This document shows positions 31,573 to 40,709 of a stretch of DNA of 51,843 bases, one piece after another. Source of the DNA: an archaeon. Its GTDB lineage: Archaea; Nanobdellota; Nanobdellia; Woesearchaeales; GW2011-AR15. The position numbers were made by a program, and so were the translations under genes. The stretch covers positions 1-51,843 of the forward strand of contig JABHHN010000087.1 of assembly GCA_018671515.1 (NCBI GenBank). Reading direction: 5' to 3'. Within the stretch, counting starts at the first letter, position 1. Each line of letters opens with the position of its first letter. The notes beneath the pieces were generated by a model. That model was not told the DNA's origin and did no database searches. It saw only the letters and a program-made list of their open reading frames with translations.

Positions 31573-33379
31573 GTTGTTTAATTGATGGGCTCCAAGACTC
31601 TTGATCTATAGTTAACCAATTTAAATAAGTTGAAACAATAGTTTTCATATCATCCGGTTGTACGCATTCATAAAAATGAAACATAATTTGAAGGTTATCT
31701 GAATCTAACTGAATGAATGATCTTCCTGAAATAAGTGATTCTTTTCCACAACTACCAATTAGATTTTTAGAACTAAGAACAAAATTAGTATCTCTCCATA
31801 TTAATTTTTCTTCTTTATATCCTGGATATGTTCTCAATTTTGCAATGTTTCCTGAATTTTTCTTTGCCATTTCAATGTATGCATCACCGTCAGTTGTCTT
31901 GAATATTTCCATTCTAAATGCTAATGCATCATTTAAAGATGTTCTATAATAAACAACTAATACTCCATTTTCATCAATGATTGCATCAACATTATTATGA
32001 TCTTTCCAAGGACTAATATAAATATTTTGAAAAAATCCAGTAGGAAACATTTCCTTGTATTGTTTACCTTTTAATGCATTTTTTAATCCTTTACAATCTT
32101 GGCTACATGAACCATATGACTCACCCTGTTCACATACAGAATTCCCACAACAATTTGGAATAACAGCATATTCACAAGAATTTGATGTCAATAAATTACA
32201 AACATTTTCTGAACAAGTATTTTCTTCACAAACTTCTTGACACTGAGAAATTGCATTTTCAGGTAGTGTAAAATCATCATCTGTTAATGTATCCAAAATA
32301 ATTTCAGTCACTTTATTATCAGAACCAAAAACCATTACCATGTTATCTGTTCCATCCAATGCAATAATTTCTATTTCCATACTTGAATCTAAAATTAAAT
32401 TATCTTTAATGCAACTTTTTGATGTAAAAGTAAATTTGTTCATATTTTCTGATAATTGATTCATTGATTGAATAAATGGAATAAAACTTGTTAATGTGTG
32501 ACTAACTTCATAAACATCAAATAAAGTTTCATATTCATCTGTTTTTACTTCAAGACAATGAGATTCATCTTCTAAATAATAATCAACTTTGATATCTGAA
32601 TTTTCTAATATATCAGATTTTAAGATTGAACCATAATTATCAGTCAAATCATCTATTTTAAATAAGTCATTGTCTTCATCGCTACATTGAATTTCAAGAC
32701 CATTTTTTTCTAAACACATATATTTAGATATTTCATTATCAATTCCAATAATACGTGTAATATTCATAGGTTCTATTTCATAACCAACGTCACTTTTCTT
32801 TTTATTTCCTAATTCAAAATATTCACTATAAATTGGTTCAAGAGGAAAAACCATTTCAAATGCTAACCTAATCATATCACCAGATCCTTCACTAAGATCA
32901 TTCATATAATCATAATAGTCTTGACCATTCATTTTCCAATCTAATTTCATAGTTGATTCCGCTTTTAATATTAAATTTCGATCTTTTGTTTTAGAATTTT
33001 CAATTAAATTATTTAAAACAAATTTTTTGATTTCCATACATTCTTGTTCATCACAATAATATATTTGTTCATCATCAATTTTGTAAGAACAAACTACATT
33101 TAAATCATTATCAACTATGAATACTTGTGCTTTAGAACCAGAAACCATCTTATGTTTATTGTATTCCTTTGCATTTATTTTTTCATAACATAATTTATCT
33201 GTTTGAAGCTGAGCAAAATTTTCAATTGGAATTAATTCTGTTTTTTCTTCTATCTCTATATTTGAATTTAAAAAGTTAAGATAAATCTCATTATTAATTA
33301 GACTATCTTTAACTTCTGTTGATTCACATGCACCTAATAACAGAACTAAACTCAATAAAACTAAAATTATTTTTTTCAA
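31565..33379 (-). CDS. Large lipoprotein with a Cys-rich module
   Basis: A lipoprotein of about 604 residues of unknown function. The signal peptide KKIILVLLSLVLLLGACEST gives a lipobox Cys near residue 17. The protein is acidic. A Cys-rich module at about 385-435 (CQEVCEENTCSENVCNLL, then CCGNSVCEQGESYGSCSQDC) resembles the CGNxxCExGEtxxxCxxDC modules of secreted archaeal and bacterial proteins. The TTG at 33379 is chosen over a TTG at 33400 because GAGGTAG is correctly placed before the second one. It is convergent with and overlaps the peptidase gene. No enzymatic motif was recognised. Confidence 0.68.
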   Translation of the reverse strand: MKKIILVLLSLVLLLGACESTEVKDSLINNEIYLNFLNSNIEIEEKTELIPIENFAQLQTDKLCYEKINAKEYNKHKMVSGSKAQVFIVDNDLNVVCSYKIDDEQIYYCDEQECMEIKKFVLNNLIENSKTKDRNLILKAESTMKLDWKMNGQDYYDYMNDLSEGSGDMIRLAFEMVFPLEPIYSEYFELGNKKKSDVGYEIEPMNITRIIGIDNEISKYMCLEKNGLEIQCSDEDNDLFKIDDLTDNYGSILKSDILENSDIKVDYYLEDESHCLEVKTDEYETLFDVYEVSHTLTSFIPFIQSMNQLSENMNKFTFTSKSCIKDNLILDSSMEIEIIALDGTDNMVMVFGSDNKVTEIILDTLTDDDFTLPENAISQCQEVCEENTCSENVCNLLTSNSCEYAVIPNCCGNSVCEQGESYGSCSQDCKGLKNALKGKQYKEMFPTGFFQNIYISPWKDHNNVDAIIDENGVLVVYYRTSLNDALAFRMEIFKTTDGDAYIEMAKKNSGNIAKLRTYPGYKEEKLIWRDTNFVLSSKNLIGSCGKESLISGRSFIQLDSDNLQIMFHFYECVQPDDMKTIVSTYLNWLTIDQESWSPSIKQLS

Positions 33380-33461
33380 ATAAACTACCTCTTTTTTCAA
33401 TTATTATTGTAATTATTGAAGAAGGAATATATATATTTTACTGATTTTGTAAACTAATATA

Positions 33462-33752
33462 CTAATTATTAATAATAGAAATTAATGCTTTATCTTCCAC
33501 ATCGATTATTTTGTCTGAATTTATATCACTACAAAAATATTGTCTTTCATTAAATTCAAGATCCCCTGATAAAAATGCACTAAGAAGTATTTTATCTTCA
33601 TGATCAATTACTAAATCATTATTTATATCTCCTTTCACACAATCAAAATTTTCATCATAAATTGTATTTCCAGTTATATTATTATTTGAACAAGAAATCA
33701 TAAAAATCATTAATGAGAATAATGATAACAACAATAATAATTTTATTTTCAT
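33462..33752 (-). CDS. Small lipoprotein with a dockerin-like calcium-binding domain
   Basis: A 96-residue exported lipoprotein: signal with lipobox in IFMISCSNN (Cys near 21), a short linker, then a dockerin type I-like domain made of two EF-hand-type loops, GDINNDLVIDHEDKILLSAF and SDINSDKIIDVEDKALISII. Each has the Asp/Asn ligand spacing DxNxDxxIDxED. Dockerins bind cohesin domains in surface complexes; no cohesin is seen in this window. It is transcribed in the same direction as the neighbouring sensor and large lipoprotein genes. Confidence 0.8.
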   Translation of the reverse strand: MKIKLLLLLSLFSLMIFMISCSNNNITGNTIYDENFDCVKGDINNDLVIDHEDKILLSAFLSGDLEFNERQYFCSDINSDKIIDVEDKALISIINN

Positions 33753-33819
33753 ATCTTTTTGAAACTAGATTTAATATTTAATACTATTCTTTTTATATAT
33801 TATTTAAAACTAAAAAAAT

Positions 33820-35604
33820 CTACTTAATAAATTCTCTACCTACATCAGTTATTAACACTGACTTTACTCTTCCATGTTTTTCTATTTCAATGAACCCATA
33901 ATTTTTCAATTCTAATATTTTCTTACTTGTTGTTGGTTTAGTAATATTAAATTCTTTTGAGATTGTCTTGAAATAAATAACTTTTCCAGAATCATTCATT
34001 TTAAAAATAAATATCAAAATATCAAATATGTCTTTTGGAAGTTTTGGTTTTTCCTTTATGATTATATTTGAGATGTCCTTACATTCGGATTCAATAAGAT
34101 TCAATTCTTTATCATTCAATGAATTTGGATTTAATGATATTATTATAATTGAATCTTTTATCATGACAACATCTCTTAGTGATTGTAGAAAATTCAAGGA
34201 AGATTTAAATTCATTCTGAGTTATTATATAATCAAATCTTTCAATTAGAATTACAGATTTTCCATGATTCATAAAATCAAACATTATTTTCTGTAAATCT
34301 TTAACATTTACTAATGAAGATTTATCAGATTTATTTTTAGATTTTTTTAACCAAATAAATGGTGTCTTTTCTAATTTGAATTTCTCTTTTATTAATTTAG
34401 GGTTGTCCCTTGTCATACCAAGACCAGCATATCCTTTATTTAATGTTGAGACAAATAATTCAGCTGCATATGAATCATTTTTCTCCTTTAGTAAATATAT
34501 ATTGTTTGGATTTAATTCTATGTCAATTTTACCATTAGTTGTTGTTTCCAATATTGATTCAATTCCAAATTCTTTTAATGTTACTTCAACTCTTTTTAAT
34601 TTGCTTTCTGTCTTTTCCTGTGATCTAAGCAGAAGAAGAATAAAAATAAATGAAATTGATAATATCCCTAGTGTTGAGAGCATGAAATAAAACATCTTAT
34701 TATTAAGAGATACTATGTCTTCTTTTAACTCAGAATATGGAGTACTTATTCCCAAAATCCATTCTTTTGAACCAATCATAAAATGCGTATATGCAGTTAT
34801 TGTTTTTCCATAATTTTCCCAATCTTCAATTATTGTTCCTGAACTCTCAGCAATCATTTCATTTATAAAATCTGAATTTTTAGGATAATTTTCTTTTACC
34901 CATGAAAAATAATTAGTTTTTTTAGATATTTCTTTCCATTCTTCAATTGGCTCAGTAATATATTTTCCTTGGGAATCTATTACCCAAATTGATCCTTTAC
35001 TCCCTATTTTTATGCCATTAAAAAAATTTTCAATATTTTTAATATCTACAACTGCAGAGATTACTCCTGAAAATGAAAGTGGATCAAGAGATGAATAAAC
35101 ATTTTCTTCATAATAAGGAATAGATAAAACAATGCTTCTATCAAGACCTAAATAATTTTCATCGTCTGTTATTGATAATCCATTTGAAATAATTGGTGCA
35201 GTAAATATTTCAGTATTAGATATATCATTACCTAAAACTGATTCATATTTTTTATTTGTAATTTCTATGATTTTTCCAGATTTATCAGTCTTAAATAAAT
35301 AAATGATAAAATCTCCATAATACGAATTAAATATCTCTAATTTGTCTTCTTCTATACTTAATGCAGTTGATTGTGCTTGACTTATTGCTGAGAGTGATAT
35401 CATTTGCAATCTTATGTTTTCAAATAAATCTATTAATGAAGAAGCGCTTTGCTCAGCAATTACTAATTGCTGATCATTGAACTGCTGTGTCCTTAAATCT
35501 TCAATTTTATTTCTAAAATATGTAGATATAATAAAAAAAGATACTAAAGTCAAAACTATGAATACAATTGTAATTAGAAGCGAATTTTTGAAATTTAATT
35601 TCAT
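33820..35604 (-). CDS. Membrane sensor: Cache domain, DUF835, winged helix
   Basis: A 594-residue one-component regulator. An N-terminal membrane helix (about 10-30) and a second one near 305-325 (MFYFMLSTLGILSISFIFIL) bracket an extracellular sensor of the Cache type (about 35-295, for example IGSKGSIWVIDSQGKYITEP, SSGTIIEDWENYGKTITAYT). The cytoplasmic part has DUF835 (about 360-500: IYLLKEKNDSYAAELFVSTL, SVILIERFDYIITQNEFKSS, VVMIKDSIIIISLNPNSLND) and a C-terminal winged HTH (about 520-590, FKTISKEFNITKPTTSKKIL). It would sense an external ligand and bind DNA while anchored in the membrane. It is divergent from the AAA+ operon by about 190 nt, which makes that operon its likeliest target. 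Confidence 0.85.
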   Translation of the reverse strand: MKLNFKNSLLITIVFIVLTLVSFFIISTYFRNKIEDLRTQQFNDQQLVIAEQSASSLIDLFENIRLQMISLSAISQAQSTALSIEEDKLEIFNSYYGDFIIYLFKTDKSGKIIEITNKKYESVLGNDISNTEIFTAPIISNGLSITDDENYLGLDRSIVLSIPYYEENVYSSLDPLSFSGVISAVVDIKNIENFFNGIKIGSKGSIWVIDSQGKYITEPIEEWKEISKKTNYFSWVKENYPKNSDFINEMIAESSGTIIEDWENYGKTITAYTHFMIGSKEWILGISTPYSELKEDIVSLNNKMFYFMLSTLGILSISFIFILLLLRSQEKTESKLKRVEVTLKEFGIESILETTTNGKIDIELNPNNIYLLKEKNDSYAAELFVSTLNKGYAGLGMTRDNPKLIKEKFKLEKTPFIWLKKSKNKSDKSSLVNVKDLQKIMFDFMNHGKSVILIERFDYIITQNEFKSSLNFLQSLRDVVMIKDSIIIISLNPNSLNDKELNLIESECKDISNIIIKEKPKLPKDIFDILIFIFKMNDSGKVIYFKTISKEFNITKPTTSKKILELKNYGFIEIEKHGRVKSVLITDVGREFIK

Positions 35605-35794
35605 CTTTTTTCTATAAACATAGATTTATTTTTAACTTTACCTTTTTTTACCAATTAAAGATAATATATTTTGACAAAAAAAATTTAAATTTAATTTATA
35701 TTTTAAATAATATATGTTTAAAAATAATAATAACCCTCAATTTCGATAGTTTTATAAAGATTTTACTATTTTAAAGTTTATACAAAAATAAGAG

Positions 35795-36049
35795 TTGGGG
35801 GCTAGCAAAATCATATCACAAAAAACTATAATAGCAGGAGTTGCAATATTTACACTAATTGTTCTTTTTATAATATATATCTACACTAGAGATACACCTA
35901 AAAATAATTTTAGGAAAGCAAAAAAATATCATAGAAGAGCAGAAAAATACTATGAGCATGGAGAGACTGAACTTGCAGATGAAAACTATGAACTTGCAAG
36001 AGAATATCGAGAATATGCTCAGGAACAAATAAAAGGTGATCACATTTGA
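35795..36049 (+). CDS. Small membrane-anchored helical protein of an AAA+ operon
   Basis: An 84-residue protein: one membrane helix (about 12-31, IIAGVAIFTLIVLFIIYIYT) then a cytoplasmic helical hairpin rich in Tyr, Arg and Glu (AKKYHRRAEKYYEHGETELA, NYELAREYREYAQEQIKG), like a single TPR-type repeat. The start is TTG at 35795, the only credible initiator, with a TATA-like TTTATAC about 18-22 nt before it. Its stop overlaps the TTG start of the first ATPase by 4 nt (TTGA), so it could anchor that ATPase at the membrane. Confidence 0.6.
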   Translation: MGASKIISQKTIIAGVAIFTLIVLFIIYIYTRDTPKNNFRKAKKYHRRAEKYYEHGETELADENYELAREYREYAQEQIKGDHI

Positions 36050-36759
36050 GTTGGTACGAAGAGCTTGATTTTGATGAAAATCCATTTAGTACAAATCCTA
36101 AGGAATTTACGGATTCTCTAATTGAATTAGAAGAACATACAGAAGAACTATTCTATAGAATAAATTCAGCAAATATGCTAGTAATTGAAGGAAAAAAAGG
36201 ATATGGAAAAACTTCTCTTTTAGTAAAAGCAATAGAAAAATTTGGTGGAAGAAAAAAAATAATTTATGTCGATTGTTCACAACTTGATAAAGAACTTGAC
36301 ATAAGAGATTTATTAATTAAAAGATATAGTTTCATAGGAAGATTCTTAAATAAAAAACCAAAAAAAATGATTTTGTTGCTTGATAATGTAAATGAACTTA
36401 CAAAACAGAATAATGAAAGAATCAAATTTTATTTTGATCAGAATTATATACAATCTGTCATTTTCACTTGCACAAGCTATTCAAAAGTTAAATTTTCTGA
36501 TAGCATCAGAGATAGAATTGGAAAAAGAGTTATTAAAATAAATCCACTAAGTCCTGATAATGCAGTTAGACTTATCAGAGAAAGAATTGGTGATATTGAA
36601 CTTTTTAATGATAAATTAATCAAAGACATATACAAAACATCAGGAAATAACCAAAAAAAGATGTTGGAAAATTGTGAATTGGCAGCAATAAACGCTGTCA
36701 ATAAAAATAGGAACAGAGTACAAAAAATTGATATTGATCAAGCATTAGGTGATAAATAA
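36046..36759 (+). CDS. AAA+ ATPase, Cdc6/ExeA-like, first of a pair
   Basis: A 237-residue P-loop ATPase. The N-terminus WYEELDFDENPFSTNPKEFT carries the ENPFS motif typical of ExeA/Orc-Cdc6-like AAA+ proteins. Walker A is EGKKGYGKTSLLV (near 48), Walker B is KMILLLDNVNEL (near 105; Asp followed by Asn rather than Glu, so hydrolysis may be weak), and an Arg-containing sensor region is IRDRIGKRVIKINPLSPD. The C-terminal helical lid spans about 170-235. TTG start, overlapping the upstream gene by 4 nt; it overlaps the second ATPase by 1 nt. Likely role: a nucleotide switch on membrane or DNA. Confidence 0.78.
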   Translation: MSWYEELDFDENPFSTNPKEFTDSLIELEEHTEELFYRINSANMLVIEGKKGYGKTSLLVKAIEKFGGRKKIIYVDCSQLDKELDIRDLLIKRYSFIGRFLNKKPKKMILLLDNVNELTKQNNERIKFYFDQNYIQSVIFTCTSYSKVKFSDSIRDRIGKRVIKINPLSPDNAVRLIRERIGDIELFNDKLIKDIYKTSGNNQKKMLENCELAAINAVNKNRNRVQKIDIDQALGDK

Positions 36760-37931
36760 TGGATATATGGTTTAAAAAAATAGGTTTTCATAATAATCCT
36801 TTTAGTATCAAGCCTGCTGCTTTTCATGATGAATTAATTTCATACGATCTTGAATATGTTTATGGCAAAATCAGTGACGGAGAAATGATTTTTATTGACG
36901 GGCAATACGGAACTGGAAAAACTACAATTCTAAAAAACATAATTAATAGATTCAGAGGTCAAAAAAAAGTAGTATATTATAATTTTAATAGACATGATGA
37001 ATTTAATATTGTTAAATTAGTAAATGGTGCAAATTCATCTATAAATAAAGTCATTGGAATTTTTCCAAAAAATCTTATTGTACTTTTAGATGAAGTAGAA
37101 AAAATAAACCAAGCAGATGGAAATAAACTCCTTGATTTTTATGATGAAGGAATTATAAAATCAATAATATTTGTTAATAACGATTACTATGCTTCAAAAT
37201 TACCAAAAGATCTTGAAGAAAGATTGAATGGAAATATCATAAGAACCAGAGAACTTAGTTTAAATGATGCAATAAAACTTATAAGAAAAAGAATTGGAAA
37301 TATTGATCTTTTAACTGATTCAATAATTAAAACAATATTTAGAAGAGCTAACTCAAATCCAAGAAAATTTCTAGAATATGCAGAAGACATATGCAGATTT
37401 GCAGTAGATATAGAAGATTATACAGTTACTGAATTTCATATAGAAAAAGTTCTTGGAAAAGAAGATATAACTACTAAAAAAAAAGTTACAAAGAAAAAAG
37501 TAGCTAAAAAGGTTAAACCTGTTGTTGTAAAAAAAAATGTTAAACCTAAAGCAAAAAAAGTAGCTAAGAAAAAAACAGTGACTAAAGTGGAAAAAACAGA
37601 AATAAAAAAAGAAACACTAAATGAAGTCAAAGAAAACGTAGTTATTGAAAAAGAAACTATTGAACCTAAAGTAGAATCTGTTAGTGAAGAAAAGGTCATT
37701 GAAAAATTTGAAACTATAAAAAATCAAAAATCAGATGACAAGTCTGCTGAATCAGAAGATGAATTTTCATTTCTAAAAGATGAAATAGAAGTAATCAACC
37801 TTGATGATGTAGAAGAATTATCTATTGATAAAAAAACAAAAGTCAAACCTAAAGCTAAAAAATCTGAAAATATTGAAGAAACTGTTGAAGAATATCAAGT
37901 CGCAGTCTATGATATTTTTGATGAAGAATAA
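36759..37931 (+). CDS. AAA+ ATPase with long charged tail, second of a pair
   Basis: A 390-residue protein. The first 230 residues parallel the upstream ATPase: WFKKIGFHNNPFSIKPAAFH, Walker A DGQYGTGKTTILK (near 48), Walker B NLIVLLDEVEKI (near 108; intact Asp-Glu, so hydrolysis is likely), DLEERLNGNIIRTRELSLND and a helical lid. Residues about 235-390 are a low-complexity tail: first Lys/Val repeats (TKKKVTKKKVAKKVKPVVVK) like nucleic-acid-binding tails, then acidic segments (ESEDEFSFLKDEIEVINLDD) ending EEYQVAVYDIFDEE. The likely partnership is an active ATPase with a degenerate one, plus a membrane anchor. Repeats of KKKVAKK resemble histone H1-like tails. Confidence 0.78.
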   Translation: MDIWFKKIGFHNNPFSIKPAAFHDELISYDLEYVYGKISDGEMIFIDGQYGTGKTTILKNIINRFRGQKKVVYYNFNRHDEFNIVKLVNGANSSINKVIGIFPKNLIVLLDEVEKINQADGNKLLDFYDEGIIKSIIFVNNDYYASKLPKDLEERLNGNIIRTRELSLNDAIKLIRKRIGNIDLLTDSIIKTIFRRANSNPRKFLEYAEDICRFAVDIEDYTVTEFHIEKVLGKEDITTKKKVTKKKVAKKVKPVVVKKNVKPKAKKVAKKKTVTKVEKTEIKKETLNEVKENVVIEKETIEPKVESVSEEKVIEKFETIKNQKSDDKSAESEDEFSFLKDEIEVINLDDVEELSIDKKTKVKPKAKKSENIEETVEEYQVAVYDIFDEE

Positions 37932-38000
37932 GGTTTAATTTTTTATTTGTTTTTAATTAATATTTTTTTATACTTTATTATTTTCAAATTCTTAACTTTT

Positions 38001-38093
38001 TTAATCATTATTCTAGTTGTGTCAGAGCAAGCCTTTGGCTTGCACATTGTGCATGCAGCGTAGCTGGATGCTATGGAAAATACTAGTGATTAA
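38001..38093. repeat. Structured intergenic repeat, copy 1
   Basis: Bounded by inverted TTAATCA (38001-38007) and TGATTAA (38087-38093), with CTAGT...ACTAG inside. The interior has AGCAAGCC-TTT-GGCTTGC (a hairpin), TTGTGCATG and ATGCTATG. The order and words match the copy at 40504-40593, and the stems differ by compensated changes. It lies between the ends of convergent genes, so it may also act as a bidirectional terminator. Confidence 0.7.
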
Positions 38094-38148
38094 AAATTTA
38101 AAAGGAAAAAATAGCATCAAAATTTATACCTTTTTATTCAAAAGTTTT

Positions 38149-39609
38149 TCAATCATTCTTAAAGGTATTAAATACAAATGAAAAATACCCACCACAATAA
38201 AACAAAGTAGATATAAAATACATTATAGAAAATATAATTAATAAAAAGTATTGTGATGTCATAAATGCACCTTTAATCCAATCTATGTAAAAACTTGAAA
38301 GGTTCAAAAAAAAAGTATAAGTATAATATCCTAAAAATATAAGACTAATTACAGTCTTAAATAATATCAAAATCCCCTTTATTGCTCGGACGTTTGTTAT
38401 TACCATTAATATTACAAAAATTACCAAAGAAATTGCTGAAATCATTTCAAGTGGAATTCCACTTGTCATTACTGATTGTGACTGTATATCAACTCCAATC
38501 AAATTTGCTTCATGATACTGTGTTATTAAATATACTGGAGCAAGAATATAAAAAACAAGTGAAGAAAAAAATAAAGAAATTATAAAATTATTTATTTGGA
38601 ATTCTTTGTCACTTTTCTTATGATATAATACCACCCATATAAACAGTGGAAAAAGCATCAAAAAAGTTATTGCAACTGTATTCATCATATATCCAATAAT
38701 AAGGAAAAATCTTGAAGATAAAACAGTTACAACTTCATAATCTGAAAATAAAAGAGAAACTAATGTGCTGTGATTATTTTGAAATCCTTCAACATAAATT
38801 GAAGCACCTCCAAAAATGTATGGAAATATAAAACTTGACAAATCAGTCAAAAGATGTAAAACTAACATCCCTGAAATTCCAAAAAATAATGTTCTTTTTT
38901 GATGAAATAACTGAATGAAATTTTCATAAATTTCATCTAAAATATTTCCAATTTTATAGAAACTATGATCTTGATTCAATGTCTGTGTATATTCTCTTAC
39001 TTTGAATATGTATAGTAAAACTACTAAAATTATTATTGGTTTATCTAGTGCAAATAAGAACCATTCCATTATAAGATTAAACACAATTATAAAAAAACCA
39101 ATTGTAATAAGAAGAGAAAAAATAAATCTTATCAATGATTTAAAACTAAATGCTTTGTGTTTTCCTGGTCCGTGTAAAACATGAAGTATACTTGGCTCCT
39201 GAATTTCAATAAAATAAGTAACATAAAATGATACTGCAATAATCCCAATATTTCCAATTATAAATCCTGCTTGCTCAAGACCTTGGGCATTGTTTATTAC
39301 AAGTTCAAAAAACGATGTAAGAAATGTTGAATGTGCAATTGACTCAAGACTTAACTGAACAAAATTTTTTATAATTAATAAAAAATAAGATATAATTAGA
39401 ATAATATCAATATGTTTATGTTTTTTTCCAAACATGATATCACTAAGAGATACTTTGTATAAAACATATCCAAGTGCAGTCCAAGAAATTATTTTTTCAA
39501 CATATTCAAAATCAGCTGGCAGTAAACCAACTGTTTCTAAAAGTATTGCAACAATCAAGAAAACCAACATTATCTCTTCTAATTTTTTTGATAAAGTGGT
39601 TTTTTTCAT
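38149..39609 (-). CDS. Polytopic membrane protein, about 12 helices
   Basis: A 486-residue membrane protein with hydrophobic helices spread evenly along its length (for example 13-28, 40-55, 65-85, 90-105, 118-137, 165-190, 195-212, 245-265, 300-325, 330-350, 360-385, 415-450, 455-480). A single long hydrophilic stretch lies near 210-240 (TQTLNQDHSFYKIGNILDEI). No transporter signature or charged motif within helices is recognised. It stands alone in its direction, between a structured repeat and a divergent pseudouridine synthase gene. Possible roles are transport or lipid handling; neither is supported by a motif. Confidence 0.6.
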   Translation of the reverse strand: MKKTTLSKKLEEIMLVFLIVAILLETVGLLPADFEYVEKIISWTALGYVLYKVSLSDIMFGKKHKHIDIILIISYFLLIIKNFVQLSLESIAHSTFLTSFFELVINNAQGLEQAGFIIGNIGIIAVSFYVTYFIEIQEPSILHVLHGPGKHKAFSFKSLIRFIFSLLITIGFFIIVFNLIMEWFLFALDKPIIILVVLLYIFKVREYTQTLNQDHSFYKIGNILDEIYENFIQLFHQKRTLFFGISGMLVLHLLTDLSSFIFPYIFGGASIYVEGFQNNHSTLVSLLFSDYEVVTVLSSRFFLIIGYMMNTVAITFLMLFPLFIWVVLYHKKSDKEFQINNFIISLFFSSLVFYILAPVYLITQYHEANLIGVDIQSQSVMTSGIPLEMISAISLVIFVILMVITNVRAIKGILILFKTVISLIFLGYYTYTFFLNLSSFYIDWIKGAFMTSQYFLLIIFSIMYFISTLFYCGGYFSFVFNTFKND

Positions 39610-39751
39610 TTATTTTATTTCAGAGATTTAAGTTTAAAAAGTTTATGTTAGAGTTTCAATAAATAATTTGATATATAAAAATCAATATATCTTCAAAAAT
39701 ACCCTAAATATTTAGTTAAATTTATTATAAAACACAAATACTTGTTCTATT

Positions 39752-40438
39752 ATGTTAGAAAGAGTTCAGAAAATACTTAGTAATTTAGGATATTGCTCAC
39801 GGCGAGATGCTGAAAAGCTTATTTCTGCTGGAAAAGTCAAAGTAAATGGTGTTGTAATAAGATTAGGTGAAAAAGCTACAAAAAAAGACAAAATACTTGT
39901 TTATGATAAACCAATTGATAAAGAACAGCCAGTCTATCTTAAATTCCATAAGCCTGCAGGATGTGTCACAGCATTAAAAGATGAGAAATACAAAACTGTA
40001 ATGGAATATATCCACATAAAAGAAAGAGTATTTCCTATCGGACGACTTGATAGCAATTCATCAGGATTATTACTTTTAACAAATGATGGTGATTTTGCGA
40101 ATTTCATTATGCACCCAAGAAACAAGATAAAAAAAACATATCTTGTAAGAGTTGATCGTCCACTTAAAAAAGAAGATTTAGCACACCTTCAAGAAGGAGT
40201 TATTCTAAGAGATGGTAAAACTAGACCTACAAGAATTAAAAAAATAAAGGCAGATTATTTTGAAATTACAATTCAAGAAGGAAAATATAGAATAATTAAA
40301 AGAATGTTAAAAAGACTTAATTATCATGTAACTAGTCTAAAAAGAATCAAAATCGGAAGCATGAAATTAGCTGGATTGAAAGTCAGCGAATACGTCAAGT
40401 TTGATCCTGAAAATTATTTTATGAAAAAGAAAAGTTAA
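39752..40438 (+). CDS. RsuA/RluB-family rRNA pseudouridine synthase
   Basis: A 228-residue enzyme that turns a specific uridine of rRNA into pseudouridine. An S4 RNA-binding domain (1-55: LERVQKILSNLGYCSRRDAE, KLISAGKVKVNGVVI) precedes the catalytic domain with the signature FPIGRLDSNSSGLLLLTNDG (near 92-112; Asp 97 region is catalytic), MHPRNKIKKTYLVRV and KYRIIKRMLKRLNYHVTSLK. This family is mainly bacterial, so lateral transfer is likely; its base composition has nevertheless adjusted to the AT-rich genome. It is monocistronic and divergent from the polytopic membrane protein. Confidence 0.9.
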   Translation: MLERVQKILSNLGYCSRRDAEKLISAGKVKVNGVVIRLGEKATKKDKILVYDKPIDKEQPVYLKFHKPAGCVTALKDEKYKTVMEYIHIKERVFPIGRLDSNSSGLLLLTNDGDFANFIMHPRNKIKKTYLVRVDRPLKKEDLAHLQEGVILRDGKTRPTRIKKIKADYFEITIQEGKYRIIKRMLKRLNYHVTSLKRIKIGSMKLAGLKVSEYVKFDPENYFMKKKS

Positions 40439-40503
40439 ATTATATTTTATTCTATTATGAATTGTTTTATTTTAATGATTTTTTGGTTTTTATAATTAAT
40501 TTT

Positions 40504-40593
40504 TTTCATCATTAATTTGTTCCTTAGCAAGCCTCTGGCTTGCAATTGTGCATGGGACAAAGTCACATGCTATGACAAATTCTAGTGATGAAA
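40504..40593. repeat. Structured intergenic repeat, copy 2
   Basis: Bounded by inverted TTTCATCA (40504-40511) and TGATGAAA (40586-40593). Nested inside: ATTTGT/ACAAAT, TAGCA/TGCTA, a hairpin AAGCC-TCT-GGCTT, and GCATG...CATGC, which together make a branched fold. It matches copy 1 at 38001-38093 in order and many words (AGCAAGCCT, GGCTTGCA, TTGTGCATG, ATGCTATG, CTAGTGAT). It follows the pseudouridine synthase gene. Confidence 0.72.
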
Positions 40594-40709
40594 CAAGATT
40601 ATCCCCTTATAAATTGTTATGTCCACATATAACCGACACTTTCAAAAATAAATGTGAACATGCAAAACAATATATAATTTTATATAATAAATTAATTTCA
40701 ATCTTCTAA

